From positions 1-64,000 of the forward strand of contig CAVTND010000027.1 of NCBI GenBank assembly GCA_963735955.1: DNA of 64,000 nucleotides, read 5' to 3'. The position numbers were made by a program, and so were the translations under genes. How positions within the stretch are numbered: position 1 is the stretch's first letter; each line of letters begins with the position of its first letter. Of this stretch, positions 17,941-26,572 are shown piece after piece. Origin of the DNA: CAVTND01 sp963735955 (lineage in GTDB: Bacteria; Pseudomonadota; Gammaproteobacteria; Burkholderiales; Burkholderiaceae_F). The notes under the pieces were generated by a model, which had not been told where the DNA came from, ran no database searches, and saw only the letters and a list, made by a program, of their open reading frames with translations.

Positions 17941-18135
17941 TCAGCGCGCTTCCTCGATCCATGCCATCTGGATCGCTTCAAGAATCTTCTCGCCCGAACG
18001 ATCCGGATCATCTTCAAATTCCTCGAGCTCGCACACCCAGCGATGCAAGTCGGTGAAGCGCAGGTAGCGCGGATCCACCTCCGGATGGGCCTCTGCCAGC
18101 GCGATCGCGATCTCGAGCGTGTCAATCCATTTCAT
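17941..18135 (-). CDS. iscX: Fe-S cluster assembly protein IscX
   Basis: A 64-aa acidic protein, MKWIDTLEIAIALAEAHPEV, then RYLRFTDLHRWVCELEEFED and ILEAIQMAWIEEA. It matches IscX (YfhJ), the small IscS-binding frataxin-like regulator and possible iron donor of the ISC machinery. Length matches the family (about 65). The start is ATG 18135, 2 bases after the fdx stop. It is the last gene of the isc operon. Confidence 0.93.
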   Translation of the reverse strand: MKWIDTLEIAIALAEAHPEVDPRYLRFTDLHRWVCELEEFEDDPDRSGEKILEAIQMAWIEEAR

Positions 18136-18137
18136 AT

Positions 18138-18482
18138 TCACCCCGCCTTCGCTTCCTTGGCGTGATTGATGCTGTACTTCGGAATCTCGATGGTCAGATC
18201 TGCATCCTGAACGATCGCCTGGCACGACAGGCGCGACACGGCTGTCAGCCCCCAGGCGCGATCAAGCAGGTCCTCTTCCTTGTCCTCGGCCGGCGGCAGG
18301 GAATTGAAGCCATTACGGATGATGCAGTGGCAGGTCGTGCAGGCGGCAACCTTGCCGCAGGCATGCTCGATGTCGACACCGTGATCGAGCAGTTCGTCGG
18401 CGATCGAGCGCCCAGAGGTCGCCTCGAACGACGCTCCCTGCGGACAGATCTCCTCGTGCGGCAGGACGGTCAGTTTCGGCAT
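18138..18482 (-). CDS. fdx: ISC-type [2Fe-2S] ferredoxin
   Basis: A 114-aa adrenodoxin-type ferredoxin supplying electrons for cluster assembly on IscU. The cluster ligands are Cys about 42, 48 and 51 in HACGKVAACTTCHC and Cys about 87 in RLSCQAIV, the C-x5-C-x2-C-x35-C spacing of the family. It begins MPKLTVLPHEEICPQG, as in other Fdx proteins. It lies between hscA and iscX, the standard place in the operon. Confidence 0.95.
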   Translation of the reverse strand: MPKLTVLPHEEICPQGASFEATSGRSIADELLDHGVDIEHACGKVAACTTCHCIIRNGFNSLPPAEDKEEDLLDRAWGLTAVSRLSCQAIVQDADLTIEIPKYSINHAKEAKAG

Positions 18483-18513
18483 CGTTGCTCATGCTGCTCG
18501 GGCGGCTTGCAAC

Positions 18514-20383
18514 TCACTTCGCCAGCTCTTCGATCCGGCGGCCGGCGAGCGCGGCGCGGATCGCGCGATCCATGCGACGGGCGGCAAACTCGTCGGTCAG
18601 ATGCGACAGCGCCGCGATCAGCGCGCGGATTTCGGGCCCGTCACCGCTGCCCAGTTGATTCGACAAGGTCGCAAGGCGGCGCTCGATTTCCGTGCGTTCA
18701 TCGGGCGTCAGCAGATCGCTGTCAGTCGCCAGCGCGGTCGCGGTAGCCTCGGCGAGGCGCTGGCCGTCGACCTGCAGCTCGCGCACGGCGCGGGCGCGCA
18801 TGTCACCTTCGGCAGCGTCGATTGACTCACTCAGCATGCGCACGATGTCCTCGTCTGCCAGGCCATAGGACGGCCTGACCGTGATCATCGCTTCGACCCC
18901 GCTGGCCAGTTCGCGCGCGGCGACCGCCAGCAGTCCATCGGCATCGACGGTGAAGGTCACGCGAACGCGCGCCACGCCAGCCACCATCGGCGGAATTCCG
19001 CGCAGCTCGAAGCGCGCCAGGGAGCGGCAATCGGCGACCAGTTCGCGCTCGCCCTGCACAACATGGATCGCAATCGCGGTCTGACCATCCTTGAAGGTGG
19101 TGAACTCCTGCGCACGCGCCACCGGGATCGTCGCATTGCGGGGAACGATGCGTTCGACCAGACCGCCCATCGTTTCAAGTCCGAGCGAAAGCGGAATCAC
19201 ATCGAGCAGGAGCCAGTCATCGCCCGGGGCACGGTTGCCTGCAAGCAGATTGGCCTGCACCGCAGCGCCGAGAGCGACGACCTTGTCGGGATCGATGTTG
19301 GTTAGCGGTGTCTGTCCGAAAAAAGTCGCGACGGCCTTGCGCACGTGTGGCATGCGCGTGGCTCCGCCGACCATGACCACGCCCTTTATGTCGGCGATCG
19401 TCAACCCGGCATCGCGCAAGCACCTTGCGGCAGGCATTCATTGTCTTGTCGACCAGGCCCTGCGTCATCCGACTGAACTCGGCACTGCTGGCTGCGATGT
19501 CGACGATTTCGCCGGTCGAGAGCACTGCATTGGCGCGCAGCTCAGGGTCGGTGGAGAGTTGCTCCTTGACCTCGCGCGCCTTCATCATCAACAAGCGTGC
19601 ATCCTGCGGCGAGAGCGGCGCGAGGCGCGACTGCTCACTGATCCAGCAGAAAAGGCGATGATCGAAATCATCGCCGCCGAGCGCCGAATCACCGCCGGTG
19701 GCGAGCACTTCAAACACGCCCTTCGACAAACGCAGGATTGATATGTCGAAGGTCCCACCGCCAAGGTCGTAGACGGCATAGATGCCCTCGGCGCTCTGGT
19801 CCAGGCCATATGCGACGGCCGCCGCCGTTGGCTCGTTCAGCAGGCGCAGCACCTCCAGCCCGGCGAGCCGCGCCGCATCCTTGGTGGCCTGTCGCTGAGC
19901 GTCGTCGAAATAGGCAGGCACCGTAATCACGGCACCGACGAGGTCACCACCGAGCGCCTGCTCGGCGCGCACGCGCAGTACCTTGAGGATTTCGGCCGAC
20001 ACTTCAACCGGACTCTTGACGCCAGCCACGGTGCGCACCTGGACCATGCCTGGTGCGTCGACAAAGTCGTAGGGCATGTTCTCGCTGTGCGTCACGTCGG
20101 CGAGGCCGCGGCCCATGAATCGCTTGACCGATATGACCGTGTTGCGGGCGTCAAGCGCCTGTTGTTTCTGGGCACTGTGACCGACATCGACACTACCATC
20201 CGCCCGGAAGCGAACAATCGAAGGTAGCAGCGCGCGGCCCTCGGCATCGTCAATGACGACCGGAATGCTGTTGCGCACAGTCGCAACCAGCGAATGAGTC
20301 GTGCCGAGATCAATTCCGACCGCCAGGCGATGCTGGTGGGGCGCGGTCGATTCGCCCGGCTCGGCAATCTGCAGCAGGGCCAT
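18514..20383 (-). CDS. hscA: Fe-S assembly chaperone HscA (Hsp70), one-base frameshift
   Basis: HscA binds the LPPVK motif of IscU and, with HscB, drives cluster transfer by ATP hydrolysis. The N-terminal frame (MALLQIAEPGES, then VGIDLGTTHSLVATVRNS) covers the ATPase domain with YDLGGGTFDISIL and stops making sense near 19425. The C-terminal frame resumes RDAGLTIADIKGVVMVGGAT and includes VIPLSLGLETMGG and the substrate-binding domain to ELAK. Removing one C after AAGGTG restores DKTMNACRKVLRDAGL and gives about 622 aa, close to the family norm of about 616. The start overlaps the hscB stop (TGATG). The shift is likely a sequence error. Confidence 0.94.
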
Positions 20384-20922
20384 CAGTCAGGCCTTGCCGA
20401 GGTTTCGAGTGCCGCCTTCGCGTCATCGATCTCGGCGACGAGTTTCTCGATGAACATCAGCTGCCGAACCAGACCGGCTGCCTGGATGTGATTGACCTCG
20501 TAATCAATGGCGCGCTCGAGCCCGGCGATCAATTGTTGGCGCTCGTTCAACGCCGCTGCGCCCAGTTGGTCAAGCTCCTCGCAGTTGGCGCGTTCCCGGG
20601 CCGAGCCGAGCGCCTCGCGCAATTCGAGCTGTCTGGTCAGAAACGAGGTGCCCATGCTGGTGTTGGACTCCTCGCGGACGGCCACGCCTGCCTTTTCGCA
20701 CAGGTAGGCGGCGCGTTCACGCGGCGACTTCAGGGTTCGATAGGCCTCATTGGCATGCGCCGCCCAGTGCATGGCGACTCGACGCTCTGCCGCGCTGCCG
20801 GATGCGTAGCGATCCGGGTGGACTTGCCCCTGTACCCGCCGATAGGCCTGGTCCAGTGCAACGACATCCAGCGCAAAGCGCGGCGGCAGATCGAACAGCT
20901 GGAAGTGGTCCGGTTGCGACAT
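20383..20922 (-). CDS. hscB: Fe-S assembly co-chaperone HscB (J-protein)
   Basis: A 179-aa DnaJ-type co-chaperone that delivers IscU to HscA and stimulates its ATPase. The J-domain occupies about 5-75 with HPD in VQGQVHPDRYASGSAAERR. The C-terminal three-helix IscU-binding domain includes SFLTRQLELREALGSAR and GLVRQLMFIEKLVAEID. Length fits HscB (about 171-180). It is followed by hscA with a one-base overlap and preceded by iscA after 61 bases. Confidence 0.95.
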   Translation of the reverse strand: MSQPDHFQLFDLPPRFALDVVALDQAYRRVQGQVHPDRYASGSAAERRVAMHWAAHANEAYRTLKSPRERAAYLCEKAGVAVREESNTSMGTSFLTRQLELREALGSARERANCEELDQLGAAALNERQQLIAGLERAIDYEVNHIQAAGLVRQLMFIEKLVAEIDDAKAALETSARPD

Positions 20923-20983
20923 GACAGTCCCGCGGCGCGCTCAATCCGGCCGCGCCCGAGGTCGAGCGGGCCGCCCCCGAAGT

Positions 20984-21307
20984 TCAGACGTTGAAGGATT
21001 CGCCGCAACCGCAGCGATTCTTCTCCTGGGGATTATTGAACTTGAAGCCTTCGTTCAAGCCCTCGCGCACGAAGTCGAGTTCGGTGCCTTCGATATACGG
21101 CAGACTCTTTGGGTCGACAAAAATGCGCACGCCGTGGCATTCGAACTGGCGGTCCTCGGGTTGCGGCGCGTCCGCGTACTCCAGCTTGTAGGCCATGCCC
21201 GAACAGCCGGTCGTGCGGACGCCGAGCCTAAGTCCGACCCCGCGTCCGCGTTTCTCGAGAAAACCTGCAACGTGTCTGGCGGCACGCTCGGTCATCGTCA
21301 CTGACAT
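20984..21307 (-). CDS. iscA: A-type iron-sulfur carrier IscA
   Basis: A 107-aa A-type carrier that receives Fe-S clusters and passes them to apoproteins. The three conserved cysteines are visible: GVRTTGCSGMAYKLEY (first Cys) and NRCGCGESF near the C-terminus (CGC pair). GLNEGFKFNNPQEKN is typical. It sits between iscU and hscB as in E. coli. Confidence 0.96.
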   Translation of the reverse strand: MSVTMTERAARHVAGFLEKRGRGVGLRLGVRTTGCSGMAYKLEYADAPQPEDRQFECHGVRIFVDPKSLPYIEGTELDFVREGLNEGFKFNNPQEKNRCGCGESFNV

Positions 21308-21340
21308 TGCTGGATCCTTGTAAGAATCAGGGGCCGGCGC

Positions 21341-21751
21341 TCAGGCCGCTTTCTGTGCCGGTGCTTTGACCGCACCATGCTTGGTCCGATAGTCCTCGAT
21401 GGCGGCCTTGATTGCGTCCTCGGCGAGAATCGAGCAGTGAATCTTGACTGGCGGCAACGCAAGCTCCTCGGCAATCTGAGTATTGCGAATCGTCCCCGCC
21501 TCATCGAGCGTCTTGCCCTTGACCCACTCCGTCACCAGCGACGACGACGCAATTGCGGATCCGCAACCGTAGGTCTTGAAGCGAGCGTCCTCGATGATGC
21601 CTTGTTCGTTGACCCGGATCTGCAGCTTCATCACGTCGCCGCAGGCAGGAGCTCCCACCATGCCGGTACCAACGCCTTCAGCTCCCTTTTCGAACGAGCC
21701 GACGTTGCGCGGATTTTCGTAGTGATCCAGAACTTTCGAGCTGTATGCCAT
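21341..21751 (-). CDS. iscU: Fe-S cluster scaffold IscU
   Basis: A 136-aa scaffold on which IscS sulfur and iron are assembled. Conserved ligands are Cys37 in VGAPACGDVMKLQI with Asp39, Cys63 in KTYGCGSAIASSSL, and His105/Cys106 in PVKIHCSILAEDAIK. The HscA-recognition motif is LPPVK in ELALPPVKIHC. Start MAYSSKVLDHYENPRNVG is canonical. It follows iscS after 18 bases. Confidence 0.97.
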   Translation of the reverse strand: MAYSSKVLDHYENPRNVGSFEKGAEGVGTGMVGAPACGDVMKLQIRVNEQGIIEDARFKTYGCGSAIASSSLVTEWVKGKTLDEAGTIRNTQIAEELALPPVKIHCSILAEDAIKAAIEDYRTKHGAVKAPAQKAA

Positions 21752-21769
21752 GGTCCTACCTCAGGTGAT

Positions 21770-22978
21770 TCAATGCGCGGCCCACTGGACCGTGTTCAGG
21801 TCTACACCGTCCTTGTACATCTCCCACAACGGCGACATTTCCCGCAGGCGCGCCACCTGGCGCGCCAACAGGCCGACGGTGAAGTCAATCTCCTCGGCGT
21901 TCGTGAATCGGCCGACGGTAAAGCGGATCGAACTGTGCGCGAGTTCATCGTTGCGGCCGAGCGCCCGCAACACATACGACGGTTCAAGCGACGCCGAGGT
22001 GCACGCTGAACCGGAAGACACGGCGACATCCTTGATGGCCATGATCAGCGATTCGCCTTCGACATAGTTGAAGCTCACATTCAGGTTGTGCGGCACCCTG
22101 CGCTCCAGATCGCCGTTCAGGTAGATCTGTTCGATATTCGCAAGGCCACTCCACAAGCGGTCACGCAACATCCGGATTCGCTCGTTTTCGACTGCCATCT
22201 CCTCGCGCGCGATGCGGAATGCCTCGCCGATACCGACGATCTGATGAGTCGGCAGAGTGCCTGAACGCAGCCCTCGCTCGTGACCACCGCCATGCATCTG
22301 CGCTTCGAGGCGAACCCGCGGCTTGCGTCGGACAAAGAGCGCGCCGATGCCCTTTGGCCCATAGGTCTTGTGCGCCGAAAACGACATCAAGTCGACTTTG
22401 AGCCGTTCAAGGTCAATTGCGACCTTGCCGGTCGCCTGCGCGGCGTCGACATGCAACGCAATACCGCGCGCGCGAGTCAGTTCACCGATGGCCGGAATGT
22501 CCTGGATCACACCGATCTCGTTGTTGACGAACATTATCGAGACCAGCGTCGTGTCGGGGCGAAGTGCAGCTTCCAGCTTCGCCAGGTCGAGCAGTCCGTT
22601 GTCCTTCACGTCCAGGTAAGTGACCTCGAAGCCTTCGCGCTCGAGCTCGCGCATCGTATCGAGCGTGGCCTTGTGTTCGGTCTTGACGGTGACGAGGTGC
22701 TTGCCCTTGTCACGCTGGAAATGGGCCACCCCTTTGAGCGCGAGGTTGATCGCTTCGGTCGCACCCGAGGTCCAGATGATCTCGCGCGGATCGGCGTTGA
22801 CCAGCGCCGCGACCTGCTCGCGTGCCGTTTCGACCGCCTTCTCGGCCTCCCAGCCGTAGGCATGGCTGCGCGACGCCGGATTGCCAAAATGCTCACGCAG
22901 CCAGGGAATCATCGCTTCCACCACGCGCGGATCAACCGGCGTCGTGGCCGAATAGTCGAGATAGATTGGAAGCTTCAT
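21770..22978 (-). CDS. iscS: cysteine desulfurase IscS
   Basis: A 402-aa PLP enzyme that removes sulfur from cysteine and supplies it to IscU and tRNA thiolation. Start MKLPIYLDYSATTPVDP. The PLP lysine is in SFSAHKTYGPKGIGALFV, with HVDAAQATGK before it. The catalytic cysteine loop is SSGSACTSASLEPSYVL near residue 326. Length equals E. coli IscS (404). Frame is intact. Confidence 0.97.
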   Translation of the reverse strand: MKLPIYLDYSATTPVDPRVVEAMIPWLREHFGNPASRSHAYGWEAEKAVETAREQVAALVNADPREIIWTSGATEAINLALKGVAHFQRDKGKHLVTVKTEHKATLDTMRELEREGFEVTYLDVKDNGLLDLAKLEAALRPDTTLVSIMFVNNEIGVIQDIPAIGELTRARGIALHVDAAQATGKVAIDLERLKVDLMSFSAHKTYGPKGIGALFVRRKPRVRLEAQMHGGGHERGLRSGTLPTHQIVGIGEAFRIAREEMAVENERIRMLRDRLWSGLANIEQIYLNGDLERRVPHNLNVSFNYVEGESLIMAIKDVAVSSGSACTSASLEPSYVLRALGRNDELAHSSIRFTVGRFTNAEEIDFTVGLLARQVARLREMSPLWEMYKDGVDLNTVQWAAH

Positions 22979-22988
22979 CGCGCGCGTT

Positions 22989-23486
22989 TCAGGTCAGTGC
23001 GGTCTCATTGCTTTCATTCGGTGCCGGACGCAGGCGAGCCCGATTGTCGTGCAAAGTCGCAGTTGCTGACTTCTGGGCACGCGTCTTTTGCTGTGCAACA
23101 AGGTCCGCCAATGTCACCGAATCGAGGAATTCCACCATCTTCACGTTGAGCGCCGCCCACAGGTCATGCGTCATGCATCGCTGATCATCCTGGCAGTTCT
23201 CCTTGCCGCCGCATTGCGTCGCATCAAGGGGCTCGTCCACCGCCACGATGATATCGGCGACCGTCGTCCCGGTCGCTGGCCGGCCCAGCGTATAGCCCCC
23301 GCCCGGGCCACGCGTGCTTGCAACCAATTGATGCCGTCGCAACTTGCCGAACAGCTGCTCGAGATAGGACAGCGAAATACTCTGGCGCTGGCTGATACTG
23401 GCCAACGTAACCGGCCCGCCGTGCTCACGCATGGCGAGATCGATCATCGCGGTCACTGCGAAACGCCCCTTGGTCGTCAGTCTCAT
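22989..23486 (-). CDS. iscR: Rrf2-family [2Fe-2S] regulator IscR
   Basis: A 165-aa transcription factor that senses Fe-S status and represses its own operon when loaded with a cluster. The winged-helix DNA-binding domain begins MRLTTKGRFAVTAMIDLA, with the recognition region SLSYLEQLFGKLRRHQLV. The cluster ligands are Cys92, Cys98, Cys104 and His107 in CGGKENCQDDQRCMTHDLW. It is the first gene of iscRSUA-hscBA-fdx-iscX. Two 25-bp sites resembling type 1 IscR operators lie upstream over a strong promoter (23542-23597). Confidence 0.97.
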   Translation of the reverse strand: MRLTTKGRFAVTAMIDLAMREHGGPVTLASISQRQSISLSYLEQLFGKLRRHQLVASTRGPGGGYTLGRPATGTTVADIIVAVDEPLDATQCGGKENCQDDQRCMTHDLWAALNVKMVEFLDSVTLADLVAQQKTRAQKSATATLHDNRARLRPAPNESNETALT

Positions 23487-23541
23487 AGTCGTGGCCGAGT
23501 GTCCCGGGAAACGCTGGTTCCAGGATGAACACAGTGTCTTA

Positions 23542-23566
23542 AATCCCGAGTGTTTTCGTCGAGTAT
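23542..23566 (-). promoter_or_regulatory. IscR type 1 operator, site 1 (over the -10)
   Basis: Read on the minus strand, this 25-mer begins ATACTCGACGAAAAC. It matches the E. coli type 1 IscR consensus at 21 of 25 positions by my count. It overlaps the -10 at 23565-23570. Confidence 0.8.
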
Positions 23567-23593
23567 CTTACTAATCCCGACAAGATTAGTCAA
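23565..23593 (-). promoter_or_regulatory. sigma-70 promoter of the isc operon
   Basis: On the minus strand: -35 TTGACT (23593-23588), a 17-base spacer, then -10 TAAGAT (23570-23565). Both boxes are covered by the two IscR-like sites, so holo-IscR binding would block RNA polymerase. Confidence 0.8.
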
Positions 23594-23597
23594 CTTT
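23573..23597 (-). promoter_or_regulatory. IscR type 1 operator, site 2 (over the -35)
   Basis: A second 25-mer, AAAGTTGACTAATCTTGTC and onward on the minus strand, matches the type 1 consensus at about 20 of 25 positions. It is offset 31 bp (about three helical turns) from site 1. Confidence 0.75.
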
Positions 23598-23688
23598 GAG
23601 GCCGGCCGAAGGGCTTAAAGCAAGTTTCCTTGCCATAGGCGGCGGTCTGGATTCGCGAAAGTTGATTTGGCCGCTTGGGCCAGCGGCG

Positions 23689-25146
23689 CTAGACCCGGCG
23701 CCGAATTCGTGCGGAAAGGCCAGTAGCTAGCAAGAGCAGACCGGCAAAATACCAGCTCAGTGCACCCCCGCCGCCAACATTGCTCGGGAACAACGCCGAT
23801 GAGGTCGGCGACCCGTTGGGGCCCGTCGGTGCCGTGGCTGCGCCTGCCAAGGCTACCGCGCTGGGGCCGGCCGGCGCATTGTGGGCAACCGTGGCAGTAG
23901 CCACCTTGCCACCTGCAGATTGAGGCATGAACTCGACCTCTAGGCGGCAAGACGCCGAAACCGCGAGAGCCCCCGCCATACAGGTATTGCCTGCACTCAG
24001 CCGGAAATCGGCCGCGTTCTGGCCAACGATGGACGCGCTGCCGATCATCAATGGGGCGTTCCCGATGTTGTTCAGGGTCGCTGCTTGCCTTGTCACCTGG
24101 CCGGTCGCTTGTGGTGCAAAACTGAGCGTGGCGGCGCTCAATGCCGCAGCCGGCGTCGGCGTCAGCACACCAGTGCCTGCCAGGGCAACGGCGTGCGGCG
24201 AGCCGGGCGCATTGGAAACAATTGATACCGAGCCGGAGCGCGTGCCTGCCGCGCTCGGCGCGAACGTCACGCTGATCGTGCACTGCGCGCCTGCGGCGAC
24301 GGTTCCAACGCAATTCCCGCTGGCTGAGAACTCCGGCGTCGGTGCACCGCTTGCCTGTGTGATTGTCAGCGGTACGGTGCCCGAATTCGTGATCGTGATC
24401 GCCTGTGCGCTGCTGACGGTGCCTACTGTCTGGTAGTTGTACGTCAGCGTAGTGCCGCTGCGGGTCAGGACTGGCGTCGCCACGGCGGATGAGGTGCCAC
24501 TGACGGCAATGCCGGGATTCGAGGCCGCATTCGATTGCAGCGTGAATGTCGCGCTGCGTGTGCCCGCTGCAGCCGGCGTAAAGCTGCCGGTGATTGTGCA
24601 GGAGGCACCGACTGCAACGGCCACCGACGCGCCGACGCAGGTTCCGCCCGCCACAAATTCCGTCGCGTTGGTGCCGGTGCGCGCTACGCCGGTAATCGTG
24701 AGCGTCGCAGCACCGGTATTCGTCAGGGTGATTGCTGCCGGCGCGGTGACATTGTTGGTTGCGCCAATCTGCGTCGACGCAAATGTGAGCGAGGTACCGG
24801 ACAGTGTGATCGCGGGAGCAGTGGCGGCGGCCGGGTTGACAATGTAGGCGGCTATGTCCGCGGCGTTTTGCGCCGACACCGTGAACGGCGCATTGCGCAG
24901 GAAGTTCATGATCGGCACATTGTTGATCGCGTTCAGGATCGCTGCGCCCGTTCTGCCGTTGCGAATATTGTTCACGTTCTGCGTCGGGTCCGCCCCATGA
25001 CAAGTGGGCCCCGGTGAACCGCAACTAAGCGGTGCACCGTTGGTGCTCATATACAACTGGCGCCCAGTCACCGCATTTTGCGCACTGACGGACGACGTGA
25101 AAGCGCTCAGCGCCACGAGTATGGAGATACGCCAATCAAATTTCAT
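23689..25146 (-). CDS. secreted cytochrome-c-like/ASH (choice-of-anchor D) protein with GlyGly-CTERM tail
   Basis: About 485 aa. The signal peptide is MKFDWRISILVALSAFTSSV with cleavage near SAQ. A small cytochrome-like region follows (about 25-105): SCGSPGPTCHGADP, then NAINNVPIMNFL and NAADIAAYI. The haem-type motif is atypical, with six residues between the two Cys before His (C-x6-CH). Three ASH-type beta-sandwich repeats follow, each with pattern ITLTNTGAATLTITG, a Cys pair such as CVGTVAAGAQCTISVTF, and an AAGTRSG turn. The end, GGGGALSWYFAGLLLLATG then ARIRRRV, is a Gly-rich motif, one TM helix and a basic tail, like GlyGly-CTERM sorting signals cleaved by rhombosortase. The start was chosen for the signal peptide. 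It lies downstream of a second protein of the same architecture. Confidence 0.82.
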   Translation of the reverse strand: MKFDWRISILVALSAFTSSVSAQNAVTGRQLYMSTNGAPLSCGSPGPTCHGADPTQNVNNIRNGRTGAAILNAINNVPIMNFLRNAPFTVSAQNAADIAAYIVNPAAATAPAITLSGTSLTFASTQIGATNNVTAPAAITLTNTGAATLTITGVARTGTNATEFVAGGTCVGASVAVAVGASCTITGSFTPAAAGTRSATFTLQSNAASNPGIAVSGTSSAVATPVLTRSGTTLTYNYQTVGTVSSAQAITITNSGTVPLTITQASGAPTPEFSASGNCVGTVAAGAQCTISVTFAPSAAGTRSGSVSIVSNAPGSPHAVALAGTGVLTPTPAAALSAATLSFAPQATGQVTRQAATLNNIGNAPLMIGSASIVGQNAADFRLSAGNTCMAGALAVSASCRLEVEFMPQSAGGKVATATVAHNAPAGPSAVALAGAATAPTGPNGSPTSSALFPSNVGGGGALSWYFAGLLLLATGLSARIRRRV

Positions 25147-25568
25147 TTTTCTGCCTGCCTTGTTTTCCTGCATCCCTCGTACTCTGTATCAGCCTGCGAT
25201 CGTTACGTCGCCGAAAAGGAAGGTTCGGACCCACAATTTCCCTCCTTCGCACAGGCCTGATTTCCTCAAGCTTTGCCGCAACCAATGTCAGCGAATCAAA
25301 GCCACTAATGCCGTTGCGCGCCCCTACTCCGGCCCCGCGAACCTGATTCCGCATCTGCTCTGATTCTCGTTGAGTAGGTGGCGAGTTTCGATCCGCCAAA
25401 TGTCCTAGCGTCGCGGATCATTTCGAAGTTGAATCTGCACGACTTGATCGAAGCCAGCTGCTCTGATTGCCCACTTGGTAAATCAGATGAACTAGACCGT
25501 ATGGGCGAGCGACAAAGCGACTGGGCCGCAGTCAGCGGCCGAGTCGCTGCGCACTCGGTGAAACGGAA
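25147..25568. other. intergenic region between the two ASH/GlyGly-CTERM genes
   Basis: About 420 bases with no supported gene. It is less GC-rich than its neighbours (for example around 25140-25260), consistent with a promoter/leader for the gene ending at 23689. I see no convincing terminator hairpin. Confidence 0.4.
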
Positions 25569-26387
25569 TCAGCGAGCGAACCGCGCCTGGCGTGTCGTGC
25601 CCAGTGTGAGCAGAAGCAGCAATCCCAGCCATTGCCAGGCGAGGGAGCCGCCGCCACCACTCGAAGGAGGATTCGCTGCACCCGTTGGTGGCGGGGTCGT
25701 GCCACTCGGAGCCCCGGCGACGATTCCGAGCATGGGTACGAGCGAGCTGCCGCCATTTGCGTTGTGCGACAGCCCGATTGACGCGGTGCGGGTTGTCGCC
25801 GTACCGGCCAGCGGCTGGAATGTCACGTTGATTGTGCAATTGCCAGATCCTGCCTGCAACGTGACACCAGGACACGTTGAAGAGGTCACGCGAAAGTCCG
25901 CAGCGTCTCCGCCTGTCGCGATCGTGACCGCGTTGTTCGTCGCGAACACCAGTGCCGCCGTCCCGCTGTTCGTGATCGTCACGGTTTGCGAAGAAGTCGA
26001 ACCGATCGCCGTGGCCGGGAACTGCGGGCCGCCAGTCGGCGCGTAGGTCACCTGCGGCGCGAGGGCCGGCAGGCCCGCAATGTAAGCAGCGAGATCCGCG
26101 CGATTCTGCGTGGTCAAAGCCGCAGCAAATCCCTGCATCCCGGTCACGGTTCCGTTGAGCGTCGTTCCGGTCAACGCCGCATTGAGCGCGTCTAAGGACT
26201 TTTGAAATGTCAACCCGGTCGGTGCGCGCGCGGTGATTCGACCCTGCACGAGGGCGAGTGTGTGGCACCCGGAGCAGCCGTTGCTATTCCACAGGCTTAG
26301 GCCCGTCCCCGAATCCTGCGCTTGGGCTTTGCCGGCACTGGCGAAGAGCAAGGCAGCCGCGACCAAGGAAATTGCAACTCGACTCAT
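25569..26387 (-). CDS. secreted mono-haem cytochrome c/ASH protein with GlyGly-CTERM tail
   Basis: A 272-aa protein. Signal peptide MSRVAISLVAAALLFASAG, cleaved near AQAQ. The cytochrome c domain (about 24-110) has a canonical CXXCH haem site, WNSNGCSGCHTLALVQGR, and a possible distal Met in TGMQGFAAAL, then RADLAAYIAGL. One ASH-type beta-sandwich follows (VTITNSGTAALVFATN, with a Cys pair in TCPGVTLQAGSGNCTINV). The tail GGGGSLAWQWLGLLLLLTLG plus RQARFAR is GlyGly-CTERM-like. It shares architecture with the larger neighbour downstream, suggesting tandem duplication and a common exported, surface-processed electron-transfer or adhesion role, which is inference. Confidence 0.85.
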   Translation of the reverse strand: MSRVAISLVAAALLFASAGKAQAQDSGTGLSLWNSNGCSGCHTLALVQGRITARAPTGLTFQKSLDALNAALTGTTLNGTVTGMQGFAAALTTQNRADLAAYIAGLPALAPQVTYAPTGGPQFPATAIGSTSSQTVTITNSGTAALVFATNNAVTIATGGDAADFRVTSSTCPGVTLQAGSGNCTINVTFQPLAGTATTRTASIGLSHNANGGSSLVPMLGIVAGAPSGTTPPPTGAANPPSSGGGGSLAWQWLGLLLLLTLGTTRQARFAR

Positions 26388-26572
26388 TTGATGCCCTTGC
26401 TAAGTCGGACCAAGTCCCAGGGGTCGAGTTGTGCGAAGTGTTCGCATCTCAACCAGCGACCGTCCAATCGGGGGAGAAACGATTGGCAAAAAGAATTATT
26501 TCCCACTGCGGTACTGGCCGCATCAACCGAACGGGTTAACGCGGTGTAACCAAGGTACGCAGATGTGAGCGG

